Below, piece after piece: positions 5,797 through 7,394 of a DNA stretch of 7,394 bases. The stretch is taken from the NCBI GenBank assembly GCA_007134725.1, contig SLKF01000157.1, positions 1-7,394 on the forward strand. The letters run 5' to 3'. Origin of the DNA: Clostridiales bacterium (GTDB taxonomy: Bacteria; Bacillota; Clostridia; Peptostreptococcales; T1SED10-28). Position 1 is the first letter of the stretch, and every line of letters begins with the position of its first letter. The notes beneath the pieces are model-generated. The model was given only the letters and a program-made list of their open reading frames with translations, had not been told where the DNA came from and made no database searches. The position numbers and the translations under genes were made by a program.

Positions 5797-5804
5797 TTTT
5801 CATA

Positions 5805-6452
5805 ATGACAGGAAAAAAAAGATCCATAGGAATCATTTTGACGGTGCTGATCTTCTTTATGCTGTATCTCATCGACCGACTGGGAATCATAGGCGTTAGA
5901 CTGGACGTAGAGAGCCTCCGGGCTTTAATTGAAGACGGCGGTATGTGGAGCATTGTCATTTTTCTCTTTATCTGTACCTTTCGCCAACTTTTTTTCCTAC
6001 CCACTACCGTGGTCTATATCAGCGGTGGTCTGATCTTCGGTCCTTTTTTAGGATTTATTTATTCGATTTTTGGACATACGGTAAACCTCTTTTTTGCCTA
6101 CTATGTAGGTGGACGTTTTAAAGAGAGCATCCGGCGATTTATTAGTGTAAAATATATAGAGAAACTACGACAGGTGAAAAGACAAGGATCCTTCAAACAA
6201 CTTTTTGCTATCAGAGTCACTCCCGGTTTTCCTGTGGATGCCATCAGCTTTGGCGCGGGATTTGTGGAGATGGATCTTCATCTATACTTATGGGCAAGTT
6301 TTCTGGGAGCGGTACCGAAAATTGCAGTCTACAGCTATTTAGGTCAGCGTCTGGAGGACATATTTGCCTTAGAAACCATAATTGCCCTGGGGTTTTTACT
6401 GGTACTAGCCCTGACCCCCTATCTTTTTAAAAATGGAAAAGAAGCATTATAG
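5805..6452 (+). CDS. TVP38/TMEM64-type (VTT domain, DedA-like) membrane protein
   Basis: A 215-residue polytopic membrane protein with the VTT/SNARE-associated (DedA superfamily) domain. Members of this superfamily act in membrane homeostasis; some DedA relatives are implicated in returning polyprenyl-phosphate or lipids across the membrane, but the role of this subgroup is unsettled. TM1 is about 8-26. The VTT core includes 'FLPTTVVYISGGLIFGP' (64-80), 'GHTVNLFFAYYVGGRF' (90-105), 'RVTPGFPVDAISFGAGF' (137-153) and 'FLGAVPKIAVYSYLG' (167-181); the Arg137-Pro140 and Gly/Pro half-motifs are the family signature. A last TM is at about 190-206. The start at 5805 is chosen from the ribosome binding site and promoter. 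The next gene begins 12 nt after the stop, and its ribosome binding site overlaps this gene's TAG, so the two are an operon. No truncation is seen. Confidence 0.9.
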   Translation: MTGKKRSIGIILTVLIFFMLYLIDRLGIIGVRLDVESLRALIEDGGMWSIVIFLFICTFRQLFFLPTTVVYISGGLIFGPFLGFIYSIFGHTVNLFFAYYVGGRFKESIRRFISVKYIEKLRQVKRQGSFKQLFAIRVTPGFPVDAISFGAGFVEMDLHLYLWASFLGAVPKIAVYSYLGQRLEDIFALETIIALGFLLVLALTPYLFKNGKEAL

Positions 6453-6464
6453 GAGGAAAATCCC

Positions 6465-6782
6465 ATGGAAAACCTACAAAATATATTGGATTTTGCAAAG
6501 CGCTATTTTACCGTGGAGATGCTCATTATGGTGATCCTGATCATCGGCACCTTTTTGGTCTTTTCTTTTTTTATTCAGGACTTGCTACAGGACTATTTTC
6601 GGGAATACCGGGATAAAAAGAAAAGAGATCTTGAAGCCGGAATTACTCCGGAGAAAAAACCGAAACCAAGAAAACCGAAAATTAAAAGTCGACCCCGGTT
6701 AGTAAAAAAAGCAAGGGATTCGGAGCCTCCGAAAAAGAAGAAACCAAGAGAAAGCAGGGAGATGGCCAAGGGCAAGAAATGA
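6465..6782 (+). CDS. Small single-TM protein with highly basic Lys/Arg/Pro tail, unknown function
   Basis: I do not recognise this 105-residue protein. It has a short N-terminal amphipathic stretch (1-15), one strong membrane segment (about 16-38, 'VEMLIMVILIIGTFLVFSFF'), and a tail from residue 46 in which 27 of 60 residues are Lys or Arg against about 9 acidic ones, rich in Pro ('KKPKPRKPKIKSRP'). By the positive-inside rule the tail should be cytoplasmic, where it could bind acidic lipids, nucleic acid or an acidic protein; this is inference. The start is well supported: AGGAGG (6451-6456) overlaps the VTT stop codon and lies 8 nt before the ATG. Tight coupling suggests it works with the VTT protein. 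The stop codon abuts an 8-bp repeat array. The low-complexity tail is coding in composition but could also drift quickly. Confidence 0.75.
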   Translation: MENLQNILDFAKRYFTVEMLIMVILIIGTFLVFSFFIQDLLQDYFREYRDKKKRDLEAGITPEKKPKPRKPKIKSRPRLVKKARDSEPPKKKKPRESREMAKGKK

Positions 6783-6874
6783 ATTAAGTAATTAAGTAAT
6801 TAAGTAATTAAGTAATTAAGAAATTAAGTAATTGATCAATGAAGCAAATAGACAATTAAGTAAAGTAATTAAGC
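6782..6874 (+). repeat. 8-bp tandem repeat array, unit AATTAAGT
   Basis: Six contiguous units fill 6782-6829 (five exact, the fifth with a final A), a partial unit follows, and two scattered copies lie at 6854-6861 and 6867-6874 (AATTAAGC). The array starts at the last base of the upstream gene's stop codon and ends just before the next gene's ribosome binding site. It contains stop codons in the forward frames and does not look coding. It probably arose by slipped-strand replication; length variation between strains would be expected. Confidence 0.93.
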
Positions 6875-6888
6875 AAAGAGGTGAAATT

Positions 6889-7394
6889 ATGGGAAAAATG
6901 GCTCGATGTTCCGTAAAGGAAAAACCGTCCATGAAAACCGCAGCCATATACGTGGCGGCAATCATTTTAGGACTTAACAGTTTAGTGATGATCAGCAATA
7001 TGCTTCCCCCCCTCTGGGGCGGGTTGTTAAGTGTTGTGGTCATCATTTTGACCGTACTGTTGACTTCCTATTTAATCAATCGAAAATTGGCGGAATACAT
7101 CTATTCGATTATAGACAATCAACTCCTGGTATTTAAAAAAATCGCATCCCGGGAAAAAATGATGTTAAAGGTGAAACTTAGGGATATTAGCGAGATCGTT
7201 CCACTGAAAGAAGATCGGGAGAAAAACCAAGGAAAAAAAGTGAAAAGAACCTATATGTTTTCCTGCAAACTGAAGGGAGACAGTCTCTACGTCGGAAAAT
7301 TTCAGGAAGGCAAACATCATTACCGTTTCATCATAGAGCCGAACTCCGGATTTTTAAAAGCAGTACGCCGGGAAATCGCCAGTGCAAAGGAAAA
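6889..7394 (+). CDS. Two-TM membrane protein with PH-like soluble domain, partial at the right edge
   Basis: An open frame of 168 codons runs from ATG 6889 to the window end without a stop, so the C-terminus is missing. AGAGGTGA (6877-6884) precedes the ATG by 4-5 nt. After a short basic N-terminus come two membrane segments (about 17-38 and 43-63) joined by a tight 'NMLPPLWGG' turn. A mixed alpha/beta cytoplasmic part follows ('YSIIDNQLLVFKKIASREK', 'LRDISEIVPL', 'YMFSCKLKGDSLYVGKF', 'HYRFIIEPN'). The alternation of 'ID-x-L-V-F' strand, 'L-x-D-I-x-E-I' and a late FIIEP strand followed by a helix resembles bacterial PH-like (DUF304-type) domains, judged by eye only. It lies in the same direction as the VTT and basic-tail genes and may belong with them, although the repeat array intervenes. 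Function unknown. Confidence 0.8.
   Translation, partial: MGKMARCSVKEKPSMKTAAIYVAAIILGLNSLVMISNMLPPLWGGLLSVVVIILTVLLTSYLINRKLAEYIYSIIDNQLLVFKKIASREKMMLKVKLRDISEIVPLKEDREKNQGKKVKRTYMFSCKLKGDSLYVGKFQEGKHHYRFIIEPNSGFLKAVRREIASAKE

Noticed and set aside
5724..5804. TTG- or ATG-initiated extension of the VTT protein (starts at 5724 or 5751)
   Set aside because: These codons coincide with the -35 (TTGAAT) and -10 (TATAAT) hexamers of a near-consensus promoter, and a good ribosome binding site precedes the ATG at 5805.
6782..6874. CRISPR array or iteron origin
   Set aside because: The units are 8 bp and contiguous without spacers, there are no cas or replication-initiator genes, and the array simply fills an intergenic gap.
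6816..7046. Minus-strand frame of 76 codons over the repeat array and the last gene
   Set aside because: Its C-terminus is made of the 8-bp repeats and it overlaps a longer plus-strand frame with a proper ribosome binding site and membrane segments.

Overview
The window looks like chromosomal DNA of a low-to-moderate-GC Firmicute, most likely an anaerobic clostridium. The basis is strong AGGAGG-type ribosome binding sites in front of nearly every gene, mostly TAA stops, A/T-rich promoters, an MltG of Gram-positive style and an OmpR-type two-component pair. This is an inference from style and family content; no rRNA or species marker is present.

Layout. Positions 30-1457 (+) encode a YfcC/DcuC-family membrane carrier. 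A bidirectional terminator at 1485-1523 separates it from the convergent mltG (2629-1562, -), the membrane-anchored endolytic peptidoglycan transglycosylase. Positions 2630-2906 form a divergent control region. It holds possible extended -10 promoters for mltG and a Pho-box-like pair of direct repeats with an 11-bp period, set correctly in front of a -10, facing the next gene. Positions 2907-3425 (+) encode a small secreted protein with a 17-residue tandem duplication. A strong terminator follows (3473-3501), and its T-tract runs straight into an extended -10 promoter for an OmpR-family response regulator (3545-4219) and its histidine kinase (4221-5702). A near-consensus promoter (5724-5752) then starts a second set of envelope genes: a VTT/TVP38-type membrane protein (5805-6452), a one-TM protein with a very basic tail (6465-6782), an array of 8-bp repeats (6782-6874), and a two-TM protein that runs off the right end (6889 onward).

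How they may work together. Everything from mltG rightwards concerns the cell envelope. The secreted protein next to an OmpR-type regulator and kinase resembles, in layout only, the CpxP-CpxRA or ZraP-ZraSR arrangement: a secreted accessory protein plus a sensor pair. The direct repeats upstream of the secreted gene are the natural candidate site for the neighbouring regulator. A methionine-rich patch in the kinase's outer loop and His-Met pairs in the secreted protein raise a metal-sensing possibility, which remains speculative. The VTT gene and its two partners have their own promoter and look like a separate, poorly characterised membrane module.

Two genes (response regulator and VTT protein) have longer possible reading frames beginning with TTG. 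Ribosome binding sites and promoter positions argue for the internal ATG in both cases.
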